Notes: a model not told the origin generated them from the sequence alone. A stretch of 64,000 bases of DNA from Prevotella melaninogenica ATCC 25845 (GCF_000144405.1 NC_014371.1:62001-126000); one strand, 5' to 3'; positions 8,245 to 17,181 are shown, numbered from the stretch's first letter. Translations and numbers: made by a program.

Positions 8245-8310
8245 TTTATAGTTGTGCTAAGGCTTCGCACATAGTGTGCGGAGGCTTCGCACAACTGGTG
8301 CGGGGCGTTA
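8245..8310. repeat. Array of short palindromes with 22-bp period (GCAC type), copy 2
   Basis: Units start at 8245, 8267 and 8289. The last two begin GCACATAGTGTGC and GCACAACTGGTGC; the first ends GTTGTGCTAAGGCTTC. The spacer GGAGGCTTC/TAAGGCTTC is shared with copy 1 (1681-1746). It lies in the 474-bp gap between the NUDIX gene and tkt; nothing else except a terminator is seen there. Confidence 0.7.
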
Positions 8311-8386
8311 ATACGAGTCATCTTGTGGGTAATCAGGTATACGGTCAGGCGTAAGAGAGACTGCAAAGGATGGATAGGAACACGAT

Positions 8387-8443
8387 AAAAGGGTATATCA
8401 GAATGTTTGTCAGTGACCTTTTAACATTTGATATACCCTTTTT
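8387..8443 (-). terminator. Hairpin terminator after the NUDIX regulator
   Basis: AAAAGGGTATATCA (8387-8400) pairs with TGATATACCCTTTT (8429-8442), with an extension AATGTT/AACATT inside. T runs occur on both strands, so it can act in both directions. It is about 50 bp past the stop of the NUDIX gene. Confidence 0.7.
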
Positions 8444-8492
8444 ATGTGTTATCTTAGCTAAACGCTTCTATCGTTAGACTTCCTATGAAGGA

Positions 8493-9161
8493 TTATAGTG
8501 AGGCATCTGAATAGGCTTGTTTGTTGATGCGATACAATGCGGCACCACGCTTGCTGGTTATCTTATCAATATACTTTGTCTTCTCAATGAAGTCGATTTG
8601 CTTGATACGCTTACGGAAGTTGCGTTTGTCAATCTCAACACCCATAATCGCTTCGTGGACATTCTGAAGCTGTGTGAGCGTGAAGAGTTCTGGGAGAAGA
8701 TTGAAACCGAGTGGGTCTTTATTGATGAGTTTGCGGAGTTGACTCAATGCTATCTGTACCATTTCGATGTGGTCACCAAATAGCTCTGGTAATTTGTTGA
8801 TGTCAACCCACTGTAGGTCGTTCTCTTCCAACAATTTATTATCGTAGTCAGACACATTGATGAGTGCACAATAAGCGATTGAGATAACGCGATCACCAGG
8901 GTCACGGTCGGTTTCACCGAAGGCTCCTACCTGACGCATATAGATGTCATTGATACCTGTGCATTGGAAAAGAACTCTGTTGGCAGCCTCTTTCAAACTC
9001 TCGTTTTCTCTAACGAATCCGCCGTAGAGAGATAGTTTTCCGCTGTACGGTTCAACCTTACGCTTACCAACGAGTAACTGTAGCTTCTTGTTTTCGAACC
9101 CGAGTACGATGCAGTCGACCGAAACTAATAGTTTGGGTTCACCTTTGTAGTATTTATTCAT
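8493..9161 (-). CDS. NUDIX-fold transcriptional regulator (NrtR/AraR type), probable galactose regulator
   Basis: 222 residues. The N-terminal half is a NUDIX fold (SVDCIVLGFENKKLQLLVGKR, then YGGFVRENESLKEAANRVL); the C-terminal part (about 150-222) is a winged-helix-like domain with FTLTQLQNVHEAIMG and KRNFRKRIKQIDFIEKT. The Nudix box should end R-E-x-x-E-E-x-G, but here the second half reads KEAANRVLFQCTG. The metal-binding glutamates are lost, as in the non-catalytic regulators of this family such as the arabinose regulator AraR of Bacteroides. It lies downstream of galM-transporter-galK on the same strand, so a role as sugar-responsive regulator of these genes is likely but inferred. Ligand and operator are not proven. 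Confidence 0.8.
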   Translation of the reverse strand: MNKYYKGEPKLLVSVDCIVLGFENKKLQLLVGKRKVEPYSGKLSLYGGFVRENESLKEAANRVLFQCTGINDIYMRQVGAFGETDRDPGDRVISIAYCALINVSDYDNKLLEENDLQWVDINKLPELFGDHIEMVQIALSQLRKLINKDPLGFNLLPELFTLTQLQNVHEAIMGVEIDKRNFRKRIKQIDFIEKTKYIDKITSKRGAALYRINKQAYSDASL

Positions 9162-9298
9162 GTTGTAGGTTTTGATATGAGATGTAAACTTGTAAATATC
9201 TCTTGGTTAGGTAGTAATATCTTTTTTGTTGTGTATTGGGATTTAAAGGTCTTCATCCGTTGGATTACTCCATGTGTTAATGGCGCTTATTTTTAGCT

Positions 9299-9332
9299 AA
9301 GGGCTGAACTTCCTATGTTGAATCCAGCCCTT
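9299..9332 (-). terminator. Hairpin downstream of galK
   Basis: AAGGGCTG (9299-9306) pairs with CAGCCCTT (9325-9332), located 50 bp past the galK stop. The T tract on the minus strand is weak (TAAAAATAA), so it may be a processing or stability hairpin rather than a full terminator. Confidence 0.45.
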
Positions 9333-9384
9333 ATACTAATTAAATATCGATGAAAATGACACCTCGTTAGATGCCATTATGCTC

Positions 9385-10545
9385 TTAGCAAACCTTGTGA
9401 GAACCTTCACTGATAACCACAGGATAGACTTCTGGGGCATGACCATACTTGGCTGTGAACTTCTCTGTTACGTCAGCAATGAACTTGTCATACAACTCAT
9501 CCTTAACGAGGTTGATAGTACAACCACCGAAGCCACCACCCATGATGCGGGAACCAGTTACGCCATTCTCTTTAGCAACGTCATTGAGGAAGTCGAGTTC
9601 TTCGCAGCTTACCTCATATTCCTTGCTAAGTCCGTGATGTGTTTCATACATCTTCTGACCAACTGTCTCATAGTCACCAGCAACAAGTGCGTCACAAACA
9701 GCGAGTACACGCTCTTTCTCACCGAGAACGAAGTGTGCACGCTGGTAGTCTTCAGCACTAACCTTGTCCTTAACAGCCTCTAACTCGTCCCAGTTAGCAT
9801 CACGCAATGTCTCATACTTCTTCTCTGGGAACTGCTTAGCAATAGCTGCAACAACGTTCTCACAGCTTCTGCGACGATCGTTATATGGGCTACCAACAAG
9901 TTCGTGCTTAACCTTTGAGTTGACAAGAACGAGCTTATAACCCTGTGGATTGAATGGGAAATACTCGAATTCACGGCTGCGGCAGTCAAGGCGCATCAGC
10001 TTACCTTTCTGACCGAAGACGCTTGCAAACTGGTCCATGATACCACAGTTCACACCGATATACTTGTGTTCTGTAGCCTGACCAGCGAGTGCGATGTCCC
10101 ACTTTGATATCTTATTATCAGCAAACAAGTCGTTCAATGCGCATCCGAAACAGCTCTCCATAGCAGCAGATGAACTCATACCTGCACCGAGAGGAACGTC
10201 ACCAGCAAAGGCAATGTTGAAACCCTTTACGTCAACACCAAGTGCCTTGAACTCCTGTACCATACCATAAATGAAGCGTGCCCATGTAGCGCGTGGACCC
10301 TCTGGGTCGTCAACTTTGAACTCTACACGGTCCTTGAGGTCGATAGAATAGCACATAACAGTGTTTGTACCATTAGGACGAACCTCTGCCATAATACCCT
10401 TGTCTACTGCACCTGGGAATACGAAACCACCATTATAATCAGTGTGTTCGCCAATAAGGTTAATACGTCCTGGTGAGAAATAAATGTTTCCAGTCTTGCC
10501 GTCGAAATGCTTAATAAAACGGCTTCTTACGAATTCTATGTCCAT
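9385..10545 (-). CDS. galK: Galactokinase
   Basis: GHMP-family kinase making galactose 1-phosphate from galactose and ATP, the committed step of the Leloir pathway. With the start at 10545 it has 386 residues, the family length. The galactokinase signature GRINLIGEHTDYNGG is at 26-40, the ATP loop PLGAGMSSSAAME at about 118-130, and the third GHMP motif GGGFGGCTINLV near the C-terminus. An earlier in-frame ATG at 10620 would add 25 residues lying inside the intercistronic hairpin, so I reject it. It is last in galM-transporter-galK. galT and galE are not in the window. Confidence 0.95.
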   Translation of the reverse strand: MDIEFVRSRFIKHFDGKTGNIYFSPGRINLIGEHTDYNGGFVFPGAVDKGIMAEVRPNGTNTVMCYSIDLKDRVEFKVDDPEGPRATWARFIYGMVQEFKALGVDVKGFNIAFAGDVPLGAGMSSSAAMESCFGCALNDLFADNKISKWDIALAGQATEHKYIGVNCGIMDQFASVFGQKGKLMRLDCRSREFEYFPFNPQGYKLVLVNSKVKHELVGSPYNDRRRSCENVVAAIAKQFPEKKYETLRDANWDELEAVKDKVSAEDYQRAHFVLGEKERVLAVCDALVAGDYETVGQKMYETHHGLSKEYEVSCEELDFLNDVAKENGVTGSRIMGGGFGGCTINLVKDELYDKFIADVTEKFTAKYGHAPEVYPVVISEGSHKVC

Positions 10546-10590
10546 GTTAGTAATGTTTTGAATGATTGTTAGGGTTTTATGTATATATCT

Positions 10591-10627
10591 CTTTATAATG
10601 GCAAGCGTAGTGCCTGCCATTATAAAG
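10591..10627 (-). promoter_or_regulatory. Intercistronic hairpin between transporter gene and galK
   Basis: Perfect 13-bp inverted repeat CTTTATAATGGCA (10591-10603) / TGCCATTATAAAG (10615-10627) with an 11-nt loop, starting 10 bp after the transporter stop. No T tract follows in the minus direction, so processing or differential expression is more likely than termination. Confidence 0.6.
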
Positions 10628-10636
10628 ATGTATGTT

Positions 10637-11920
10637 TTAAGCCTTCTTTGAAGGATGTGAGCCTACTAATGCGTAGAAGAGCATGTAAGCCAACATACCA
10701 ACGATGAGCCAGTAGCTCTGGATGTCGCCTACCTTTGTTGCCATAAGGTTCTGAATCAATGGCATTACACCACCACCAACAACCATAGTCATGAAGAGAC
10801 CAGAAGCTGTCGCTGTGTATTTACCAAGGCCTTCGGTAGCGAGGTTGAAGATAACACCCCACATAACTGATGTACAGATACCACAAAGGATGATGAACAA
10901 TACCTTTGTTGGGACCTCTACTTGGTCGAGTGTGCTCTCTGCAAGGTTAGGAATTGAAAGACTCATCTTTACATCCTCTGGCATGAAGATAGCCACGAGC
11001 AAGAGGAGAAGGGCTACTGCTGAGGTTACGGTCAACTGCATACGAGATGATACCTTACCGCTGATGAAGGCACTAACGAAGCGACCTACGAGCATCAACA
11101 TCCAATAAACACCTGCAATCAGACCTGCTGTTGCTGCACTACCAAGTACACCGCCGTTTGCAACTGGCTCACTGAGGTAGAACAAGAGCTGACCAGGAAT
11201 ACCAACCTCAACACCTACGTAGAAGAAGATAGCAATGATACCGAGCAACAACTGACGATAACGCAGAGCCTCCTTGACACCACCAACGACGTCTGTCTTC
11301 TCTGTTTCTGGCTCTGTCAACTGTGTAAACCAAACGATAACGAATGAAGCTGCAAAGATAACTAACGCAATCAACAACAATGGAGTTACTGCCTTGAGTG
11401 ATGTTTCCTTTGTAATCTCACCAATCATAGAACCTGCGAGCATTGGAGTCAGCGTCGCTGCGAGTGAGTTCAACGAACCACCTGTCTGGATCAGCTGGTT
11501 ACCACGGTTACCACCACCGCCAAGAAGGTTCAACATTGGGTTTACAACGGTGTTCAAGATACAAACGCAGAAACCACAAACGAAGGCTCCGAGCAAGTAA
11601 ACTACGTATGTGCTGATGGCATTTCCGTCCATTGTACTTGAGAAATACTGGATGCCAATACCGAAGAAACCAAGTGCCAAAGCAACAAGAGCAGTTTTCT
11701 TATATCCGTATTTTGTAATCATCATACCTGCAGGAATACCCATGAAAAGGTAAGCTGCAAAGTTCATCATGTTACCCATCATACCAGCCCACTCATAGTG
11801 CTGCTTCCAAATTGTACCAAATGGTGCCGCCATATTGGTTACGAAAGAGATCATCGCAAATAAGAACATCATGGTGATAATAGCCACCAAGGTTCCTTTC
11901 TTGTTAGTTTGATTTTCCAT
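10637..11920 (-). CDS. MFS sugar transporter (FucP/GluP type), probable glucose/galactose porter
   Basis: 427-residue integral inner-membrane protein with about 12 hydrophobic segments. The N-terminus (GTLVAIITMMFLFAMISFVTNM) and the first cytoplasmic loop (GIPAGMMITKYGYKKTAL) fit the sugar:H+ symporter branch of the major facilitator superfamily that includes FucP. The segment NTVVNPMLNLLGGGGNRGNQLIQTGGSLNSLAATLTPML resembles the conserved NPxxxxLG and QxxNxxG helices of that branch. It is encoded between galM and galK, so galactose or glucose is the most likely substrate. Substrate is inferred only from context. Confidence 0.85.
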   Translation of the reverse strand: MENQTNKKGTLVAIITMMFLFAMISFVTNMAAPFGTIWKQHYEWAGMMGNMMNFAAYLFMGIPAGMMITKYGYKKTALVALALGFFGIGIQYFSSTMDGNAISTYVVYLLGAFVCGFCVCILNTVVNPMLNLLGGGGNRGNQLIQTGGSLNSLAATLTPMLAGSMIGEITKETSLKAVTPLLLIALVIFAASFVIVWFTQLTEPETEKTDVVGGVKEALRYRQLLLGIIAIFFYVGVEVGIPGQLLFYLSEPVANGGVLGSAATAGLIAGVYWMLMLVGRFVSAFISGKVSSRMQLTVTSAVALLLLLVAIFMPEDVKMSLSIPNLAESTLDQVEVPTKVLFIILCGICTSVMWGVIFNLATEGLGKYTATASGLFMTMVVGGGVMPLIQNLMATKVGDIQSYWLIVGMLAYMLFYALVGSHPSKKA

Positions 11921-11962
11921 TTTGATATTTCAATTTTTATTTATTATTTCCTTTTTAGATGC

Positions 11963-13054
11963 TTATTTCTCTACACCGAACTTATAAATCGTTCTCTGTG
12001 TGTACTCCTTACATGGCTCTAAGATGACTGAAGGGAAATAAGGGTGGTTTGGACTGTCTGGGAAGTGCTGTGCTTCGAAGCAGATAGCACTGCGACGTGG
12101 GAAGGTTGCACCATGCTGTCCCTTATAGCCGTCAGCCCAGTTATGGGTATATACTTGAACACCTGGCTCTGTTGTATACACCTCCATTGTTCTGCCACTC
12201 TTTGGTTCTTTGATGCGTGCAGCGAATGATAGCTCGCCTTCTTCCTTCTTATTCAGTACGAAACAGTGGTCGTAACCTGCGCCATTCGTAATCTGTTCGT
12301 GGTCAGCGTCGATATCCTGACCTACTGCCTTTGGCTCACGGAAGTCGAATGGAGTACCAGCTACCTTCAAAATCTCACCTGTTGGGATGGATGTTTCGTC
12401 AATAGGAAGATAGAAGTCTGCGTTTATCTGGCATTCTAAGTCGTCAATTGTTGGTGTAGGATTAGCAATACCTGCCAAAGAGAAGAATCCATGACTGGTA
12501 AGATTGATAATCGTCTTCTTGTTTGTCTTGGCAGAATACTTGATAATGAGTTCGTCGTTATCAGAGAATGAATAGGCTACCCAGACTTCAACTTCGCCTG
12601 TATAGCCTTCCTCTCCATAAGAAGAAATGTACTTCAAAACAACGGCGTGGTCGTTAACTTGTACTGCATCCCATACCTTTGCGTTAAAGCCCTCCTTACC
12701 TCCATGCAGAGAGTTAGGACCATTATTAATAGCAAGTTTATACTCCTTTCCGTTCAACTGGAAACGACCTTTAGCAATACGGTTGCCATAACGGCCAATA
12801 AGTGTTGAAAGATAAGGCTCTGGTGAGGCGATAACCTCTTGTATATTGTCATGTCCTTGAATGACATTTGCTAATTTACCTTCTTTGTCAGGAACCATAA
12901 TAGCAACAATCGCACCACCGTAATTAGTGACTGCAACCTCATTGCCCTTGGCATTTCTGAGTACATAAAGATCGGTTTTCTTACCGCCTATTGTCGTCTG
13001 GAAGTCTTCTTTTTTCAGTCCACACGCGTAGTGTGTCTCTTCGGTATTTACCAT
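11963..13054 (-). CDS. galM: Aldose 1-epimerase (mutarotase)
   Basis: 363 residues. Interconverts alpha and beta anomers of galactose or glucose, supplying the alpha anomer to galactokinase. Motifs: IGRYGNRIAKGRF near the N-terminus, NSLHGGKEGFNAKVWD with a catalytic-site His, NLTSHGFFSLAG (the second His region, normally N-x-T-x-H-x-Y-F-N-L), GYDHCFVL, and near the C-terminus FEAQHFPDSPNHPYFPSVIL with the catalytic Glu region. No lipoprotein or signal peptide is seen, so it is cytoplasmic, unlike many secreted Bacteroidota mutarotases. First gene of the galM-transporter-galK group; the transporter follows after 42 bp. Confidence 0.93.
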   Translation of the reverse strand: MVNTEETHYACGLKKEDFQTTIGGKKTDLYVLRNAKGNEVAVTNYGGAIVAIMVPDKEGKLANVIQGHDNIQEVIASPEPYLSTLIGRYGNRIAKGRFQLNGKEYKLAINNGPNSLHGGKEGFNAKVWDAVQVNDHAVVLKYISSYGEEGYTGEVEVWVAYSFSDNDELIIKYSAKTNKKTIINLTSHGFFSLAGIANPTPTIDDLECQINADFYLPIDETSIPTGEILKVAGTPFDFREPKAVGQDIDADHEQITNGAGYDHCFVLNKKEEGELSFAARIKEPKSGRTMEVYTTEPGVQVYTHNWADGYKGQHGATFPRRSAICFEAQHFPDSPNHPYFPSVILEPCKEYTQRTIYKFGVEK

Positions 13055-13178
13055 GATGTTCTGTTTTTAGTTACTGTTTCAAGACCTGCAAAGTAAATAA
13101 AAATAAACGATAACTGCAAACTTAACTTTGAAAATAATAGGGTATGGTGTGTTAAAAACAATTAACATAACAGCTATT

Positions 13179-13239
13179 TAATCCAAATCGACCATTATGA
13201 TTTTATGGAGATTTAATCTCTTATGATCGATTTGGATTA
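13179..13239. promoter_or_regulatory. Long perfect inverted repeat upstream of galM
   Basis: TAATCCAAATCGA at 13179-13191 and TCGATTTGGATTA at 13227-13239 are perfect 13-bp arms 35 bp apart. The centre contains another palindrome, GAGATTTAATCTC (13209-13221). It lies 125 bp upstream of the galM start and has no T tract, so an operator or an RNA structure in the upstream transcript is more likely than a terminator. A weak -7-like TTACTTTG is at 13089-13096. This gap is 294 bp and codes for nothing visible. Confidence 0.6.
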
Positions 13240-13348
13240 AAAATGTCTTTATTCTTTAAGATTAATCTAAGTCTTTTAAACGAAGATAACACCTCTTTTT
13301 ATAAGGATTCGTGTGCAAATATTGGATTAAATAACCTCTATGTATCCT

Positions 13349-14296
13349 CTATTTCTTAGCGGGACAAGCCTTAAGCAAAGGATAGTTTGACGTCTCCTGA
13401 AACTTTGTTAGCTTATCATACATGTGTTCTAAATCGTCGAATTTCTTTTGCTGAAGCATTTCTTTGGCAAAAGGTGTTGTCGGGCTGTTAGGATATGTCT
13501 TTATAAATCGTTCCCATTCTTTCTTCACATCATTGTCTAAATGTACGTCATCGTAAGATATAGGGGTGTTATCAAGGCCAAACAAAAAGGCATACTGGAG
13601 AAATTTATAGTCATCTTGTAGTCTACAGAATAATTCTTTCTGCGTTGGATTTGCCTTTACATAAGCCTCATATCGAGCAAGCAGATTACCCAACTCTCGC
13701 CAAGTTATTATCAGTCCAGCATCTGGGGCAATGTTCTCACTATCCTTCAATAGGTGCCAAAAGTCTTGGTAGTATTTCGGTAAGAGCTTGACATACTTAG
13801 TATAGAACTTGGCTGGAGGTGCAAGTTCTACTATTCCCTCTCCCAAATCTTCTACATCTATGCCGTACTTCTTATAATATTGTTCCTTCTGTATTATGGA
13901 ATCATGTGGCTCTTTCTCATTACCTTCATCATCCATCCTAAATTCGTAATAGTGGTCAAGGAAATAGCTTTCATGCTCGTTGATTTTAAGTAACTCTTTT
14001 TCCACTTGTGTATTAAAATCATCAAAGATTCTACAACGCTCCTCTGGTGTTGCAGCTTCAATTGTAAGGTCAATAACTTGCTCATGAAGTTGAATACGTT
14101 TCAGAGGGTCAGTAGTCTTTGCAAGAACCTGTTTTATGCTGTCGATATTAGCTGTTTGTTTTATACTGTCAGCCTTTGTTTCCTGCTTTATGCTGTCAAT
14201 ATTTTGTATGTCTTTATCTGATTGCTTAGAGGGATTGTTTTGACACGCTGTCAATAGTGCAATTCCAGATAAGAGTAAATAAAGAAATCGTTTCAT
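13349..14296 (-). CDS. Lipoprotein with DSIKQ repeats, unknown function
   Basis: 315 residues. Signal peptide MKRFLYLLLSGIALLTAC ends in a lipobox (LTAC), so it is an exported lipoprotein. Directly after the Cys is a low-complexity linker with DSIKQ three times (residues about 33-56), probably a flexible spacer. The remaining part (about 60-315) is alpha-helical in character, with Tyr/Trp/Leu-rich helices such as YYQDFWHLL and KEWERFIKTYP, and has no family I can name. A TAnnTTTG box is at 14360-14367. It is separated from galM by the inverted repeat, so it is probably a separate unit. Confidence 0.75.
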   Translation of the reverse strand: MKRFLYLLLSGIALLTACQNNPSKQSDKDIQNIDSIKQETKADSIKQTANIDSIKQVLAKTTDPLKRIQLHEQVIDLTIEAATPEERCRIFDDFNTQVEKELLKINEHESYFLDHYYEFRMDDEGNEKEPHDSIIQKEQYYKKYGIDVEDLGEGIVELAPPAKFYTKYVKLLPKYYQDFWHLLKDSENIAPDAGLIITWRELGNLLARYEAYVKANPTQKELFCRLQDDYKFLQYAFLFGLDNTPISYDDVHLDNDVKKEWERFIKTYPNSPTTPFAKEMLQQKKFDDLEHMYDKLTKFQETSNYPLLKACPAKK

Positions 14297-14359
14297 AAGA
14301 TGATAAATAAGAGTTTTAATAATGATTCTATTTTGTTCTCATAACTTTATTATGATTCG

Positions 14360-14367
14360 CAAAGATA
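14360..14367 (-). promoter_or_regulatory. Bacteroidota -7 box upstream of lipoprotein gene
   Basis: Minus strand reads TATCTTTG then CGAATC, 64 bp upstream of the ATG at 14296. Confidence 0.5.
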
Positions 14368-14670
14368 GATAAAAAAGGAGGAAGTTCCAAAAAATTGTGT
14401 TTTATTTCTTTTCGTGCGATTTCTGTATGATGAAACTCTCCTTTCTATGGATGTGTACGCTCATAGATACTCCGTTTTAGCTTTTTCATAACTTTTTATC
14501 TAAGCTTTCTTTAATGAATAGTATAATTCACTGTAGATATATAGCACATAAATAAGCGCTATCTCTGTATGAAATATTATGACAAAACAATGCGTTTGAT
14601 GTCTTACTTTTAGGTTAAAAATGGCGTTTTCGATTACTCTTGTAACTATCAAGTAATCAGGTAGTTGAAG

Positions 14671-14780
14671 AATAGCGTTGTGAAAGGTGCTTAATTGGAC
14701 TTCAAAAGGGCGTTAGTTAGACCTCAAAAGGGCACCTTTTGCAAGCCAATTAAGCCTTAATTCAAGCGCAATTAAGCACC
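14671..14780 (-). repeat. Five-module 22-bp-period intergenic element, copy B (minus orientation)
   Basis: Read on the minus strand the five modules start at 14780, 14758, 14736, 14714 and 14692. Heads are GGTGCTTAATTGCG, AAGGCTTAATTGG, GGTGCCCTTTTGAGG, AACGCCCTTTTGAAG and AAGCACCTTTCAC. The tail contains CAACTACCTGATTAC and then CTTGATAG. It lies in the 938-bp gap between two minus-strand genes; that gap otherwise holds only the CACACGGAG-type repeats. Confidence 0.85.
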
Positions 14781-14889
14781 AATAAAATTTTGGGTTGTGA
14801 TTTTTCTTTACAATATGGGTGTGGGGTTGGTTTCTTTCTTGGTTCTTCCGAGGTATGGAATGATCAACTAAAGCTCGTATGTAAAAAGT

Positions 14890-15125
14890 CACACGGAGTT
14901 ACGGAGTGGACGGAGTCATAAACTATAAGCAGAGGTGCGAATGGCACAAGGAGGGACAGAGGTGTAGTGTACGGCTTCCTGATAACTCTTGGGGTAAACG
15001 CTTTACATATAAATTGCTAATAGAATTGGCAAACTATCTCGGTTACTCCACGCTCTAACGGTGTCTTCGTAGCTTCCATTGCTTTGTATTTAATAATCCT
15101 CCGTACCCTCTATCCCTCTGTGTGA
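14890..15125. repeat. Inverted pair of CACAC(A)GGAG-type repeats
   Basis: CACACGGAGTTACGGAG with TGGACGGAG at 14890-14917; facing it at 15098-15125 is the reverse-complement type CCTCCGTACCCTC with CCCTCTGTGTGAG. Same family as 5232-5260. The 180 bp between them show no coding signal. Confidence 0.4.
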
Positions 15126-15234
15126 GACTTCGTCTGAGTCATAAATTAAGGCTGCCTCCTTATCTCTCTAAACTTTTGAAGCGTAATCATAAAGGTAAAT
15201 GCCATGTGCATTGTGAGGCAACAAGGTTTACGCC

Positions 15235-16245
15235 TTACTTCTTTCTTGCCACATACCTATCATATAATGGTTTGAAAATAGGGGGAACGGGGTGCGTTTT
15301 ATATAGCTCTGTAAGATAATCCTTAGCTGTGTCGCTGTAGCTGTAATCTCCTTTCTGAGTGAGCAGTTTTTTAAGTATTTGGTAGCTCCAAGGGGCAGGG
15401 TAGGCACAAAGAAGTTGGAGGACCTCATCAGCATCATAGTATTCTTGTTTGATGGTAGCTTGACAAGCAGCCTTAGCATACCACTCGAAGGCAGGGTCGT
15501 TCCAGTTGCTGATGGCTTCACATGCCTCATAGGAGCATTCACCTGCTTTCTTTAGATTGTCTTTCAACAACTTGTTGATACGCTGTCGGTCATTGGGATT
15601 CTTGTATTGAGCGAGGAGAGGGAGGATAGCATCATTCCCCTTGTCGGCTTCTTCGATGACTGTGGCATAATAAATCTTATGGGGTTTGAAGTCTATGGGC
15701 AGTCCATCTTCAAAGCCATAGTGCTTCATATAATCGAAGAAGATGAGGCTATCAAGGGAGAAACGCAGCTGGTTGGATAGTTTAAGTTCGTAGCCATCGT
15801 ACCTATAGACAGAGAGGGCAGCGCGATAATAAGGCTCTTCAAATCCACTACATCCAGACTCCAACTCTACGTGTGTCGTATCTTTTAATGCCTGTTTCAA
15901 TACATCAAATACTTGATTGTCAGCCTTCTTCAGTAGAATTCTGTATGCCCAGAGCCTTGCTATGCGTGAAGTATCGGTATTAGCAATCTCCGCTAACTGT
16001 TCTACCGTTGTGTGACGGCTGAGCTGATCGGCATAATCTAATTGTTCAGACCGCCTTCCTGCGTAACCGATACCCCTTGAAAGTGCCATATACTGACAGT
16101 GGTGGAAGGAATCGAGTGCCACCATAGCACTATCAGATAACCTGTCTGAAAACTTTGTGCAAGAGCCATAGCCACTGCCTAAAACTATCAGTGTGAGGAC
16201 TGATATGACAAGATAAATACGTTGTTTAAGCACTAAGTAGTTCAT
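15235..16245 (-). CDS. Exported hypothetical protein, possible lipoprotein
   Basis: 336 residues, not recognised. The N-terminus has a hydrophobic segment (IYLVISVLTLIVLGSGYGSC) whose final GSC could serve as a lipobox; otherwise it is a signal anchor. The rest is predominantly helical, with short helix-pair stretches (for example AIARLWAYRILLKKADNQVF-like and PLLAQYKNPNDRQRINKLL) reminiscent of HEAT-type or TPR-like solenoids, but I cannot confirm a repeat family. It starts 20 bp after the next gene upstream (16266-16925), so the two are likely co-transcribed. Function unknown. Confidence 0.65.
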   Translation of the reverse strand: MNYLVLKQRIYLVISVLTLIVLGSGYGSCTKFSDRLSDSAMVALDSFHHCQYMALSRGIGYAGRRSEQLDYADQLSRHTTVEQLAEIANTDTSRIARLWAYRILLKKADNQVFDVLKQALKDTTHVELESGCSGFEEPYYRAALSVYRYDGYELKLSNQLRFSLDSLIFFDYMKHYGFEDGLPIDFKPHKIYYATVIEEADKGNDAILPLLAQYKNPNDRQRINKLLKDNLKKAGECSYEACEAISNWNDPAFEWYAKAACQATIKQEYYDADEVLQLLCAYPAPWSYQILKKLLTQKGDYSYSDTAKDYLTELYKTHPVPPIFKPLYDRYVARKK

Positions 16246-16265
16246 TATTATATCTTTTTCGTTAT

Positions 16266-16925
16266 TTATTTAGTCAGTGTATAGCCGAGTCGGACGTTAA
16301 GTCGGTGGGCAAGTTGTTCTATCTTCTTCCTCCGTTCAGAATCTATTTCGTAGTCGCGGAGTTGTTCGATGACACGGACAGGGGGAATGGTGTCGGTGAG
16401 CCATGGGTCTCCCACTATCCTTGTAGGGCAATAGAAAGCGATGACATTCAATGAATCATAAACCTTGATAGAGTCGGGACTGCCGTAACTATAGAATGAT
16501 ATTCTCTTTTCTGTTAGTCCGTTAACTTTATAAACACCTATCAAGTCGCTGTTAAAGAAGTCGTACTCTCGTCTTACGAGGTAATCACCGTCTTTGCAAA
16601 AGCAGGTGGAGGGGAGAAAAATGTCGCCCCCAATGACTTGAAGGAAAATAGCAAGTAGCCAAAGCCCTATGCCTATCACCCCACTGTAAAGGCGTATCAC
16701 CAACTTTCTTTTGCTTTTTCGTGCTGCAATCATCAGTGCAATCGGTGACAGAAGAGCAGTCCAAATTGGTATGTAAGTCAGTCCCCAACGCAGGTGTACG
16801 TCTTCGGGTAGCAGGATATAAATTAGTCCACAGAGGAATATTGCACCAAGGTGTAAGCCCATTGCAAGCGATAGTTCTTTGCGTTGAACAAAGTCCTTTA
16901 TTCTATTCCATTGCGGTTTTTGCAT
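16266..16925 (-). CDS. Membrane protein, unknown function
   Basis: 219 residues with three probable transmembrane helices in the first half (LAMGLHLGAIFLCGLIYILL, TYIPIWTALLSPIALMIA, SGVIGIGLWLLAIFLQVIGG) and a soluble C-terminal half (about 105-219) that contains a basic, Arg/Glu-rich helix near its end (DYEIDSERRKKIEQLAHRL). No family recognised. First gene of a pair with 15235-16245. A TAnnTTTG box lies about 23 bp upstream of the ATG. Confidence 0.65.
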   Translation of the reverse strand: MQKPQWNRIKDFVQRKELSLAMGLHLGAIFLCGLIYILLPEDVHLRWGLTYIPIWTALLSPIALMIAARKSKRKLVIRLYSGVIGIGLWLLAIFLQVIGGDIFLPSTCFCKDGDYLVRREYDFFNSDLIGVYKVNGLTEKRISFYSYGSPDSIKVYDSLNVIAFYCPTRIVGDPWLTDTIPPVRVIEQLRDYEIDSERRKKIEQLAHRLNVRLGYTLTK

Positions 16926-16947
16926 ATTGTTAAAGTTAGTTATGGGA

Positions 16948-16955
16948 CAAATTTA
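16948..16955 (-). promoter_or_regulatory. Bacteroidota -7 box for the 16925-15235 pair
   Basis: Minus strand reads TAAATTTG then TCCCATAAC, giving a leader of roughly 15-20 nt to the ATG at 16925. Confidence 0.45.
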
Positions 16956-17181
16956 CGTTTTTCTACATTAATAAGCAAGTATTTCTTATGTTTTTTGTGG
17001 TTCTCACTATCTATTCTTTTCTCATCCTCCGATATAGAAGAGCCTTTTCTCATACTCCTTCGAAGTGGTGGATAACGCTTTGAAAAATCATTACATAAAT
17101 TCAAGTAAAACCCTTATAAATAAGGATAAAAACACATATAAAAAGTGTGTTTGTAACCAACAGGAAATCAGTTAGTTATAA

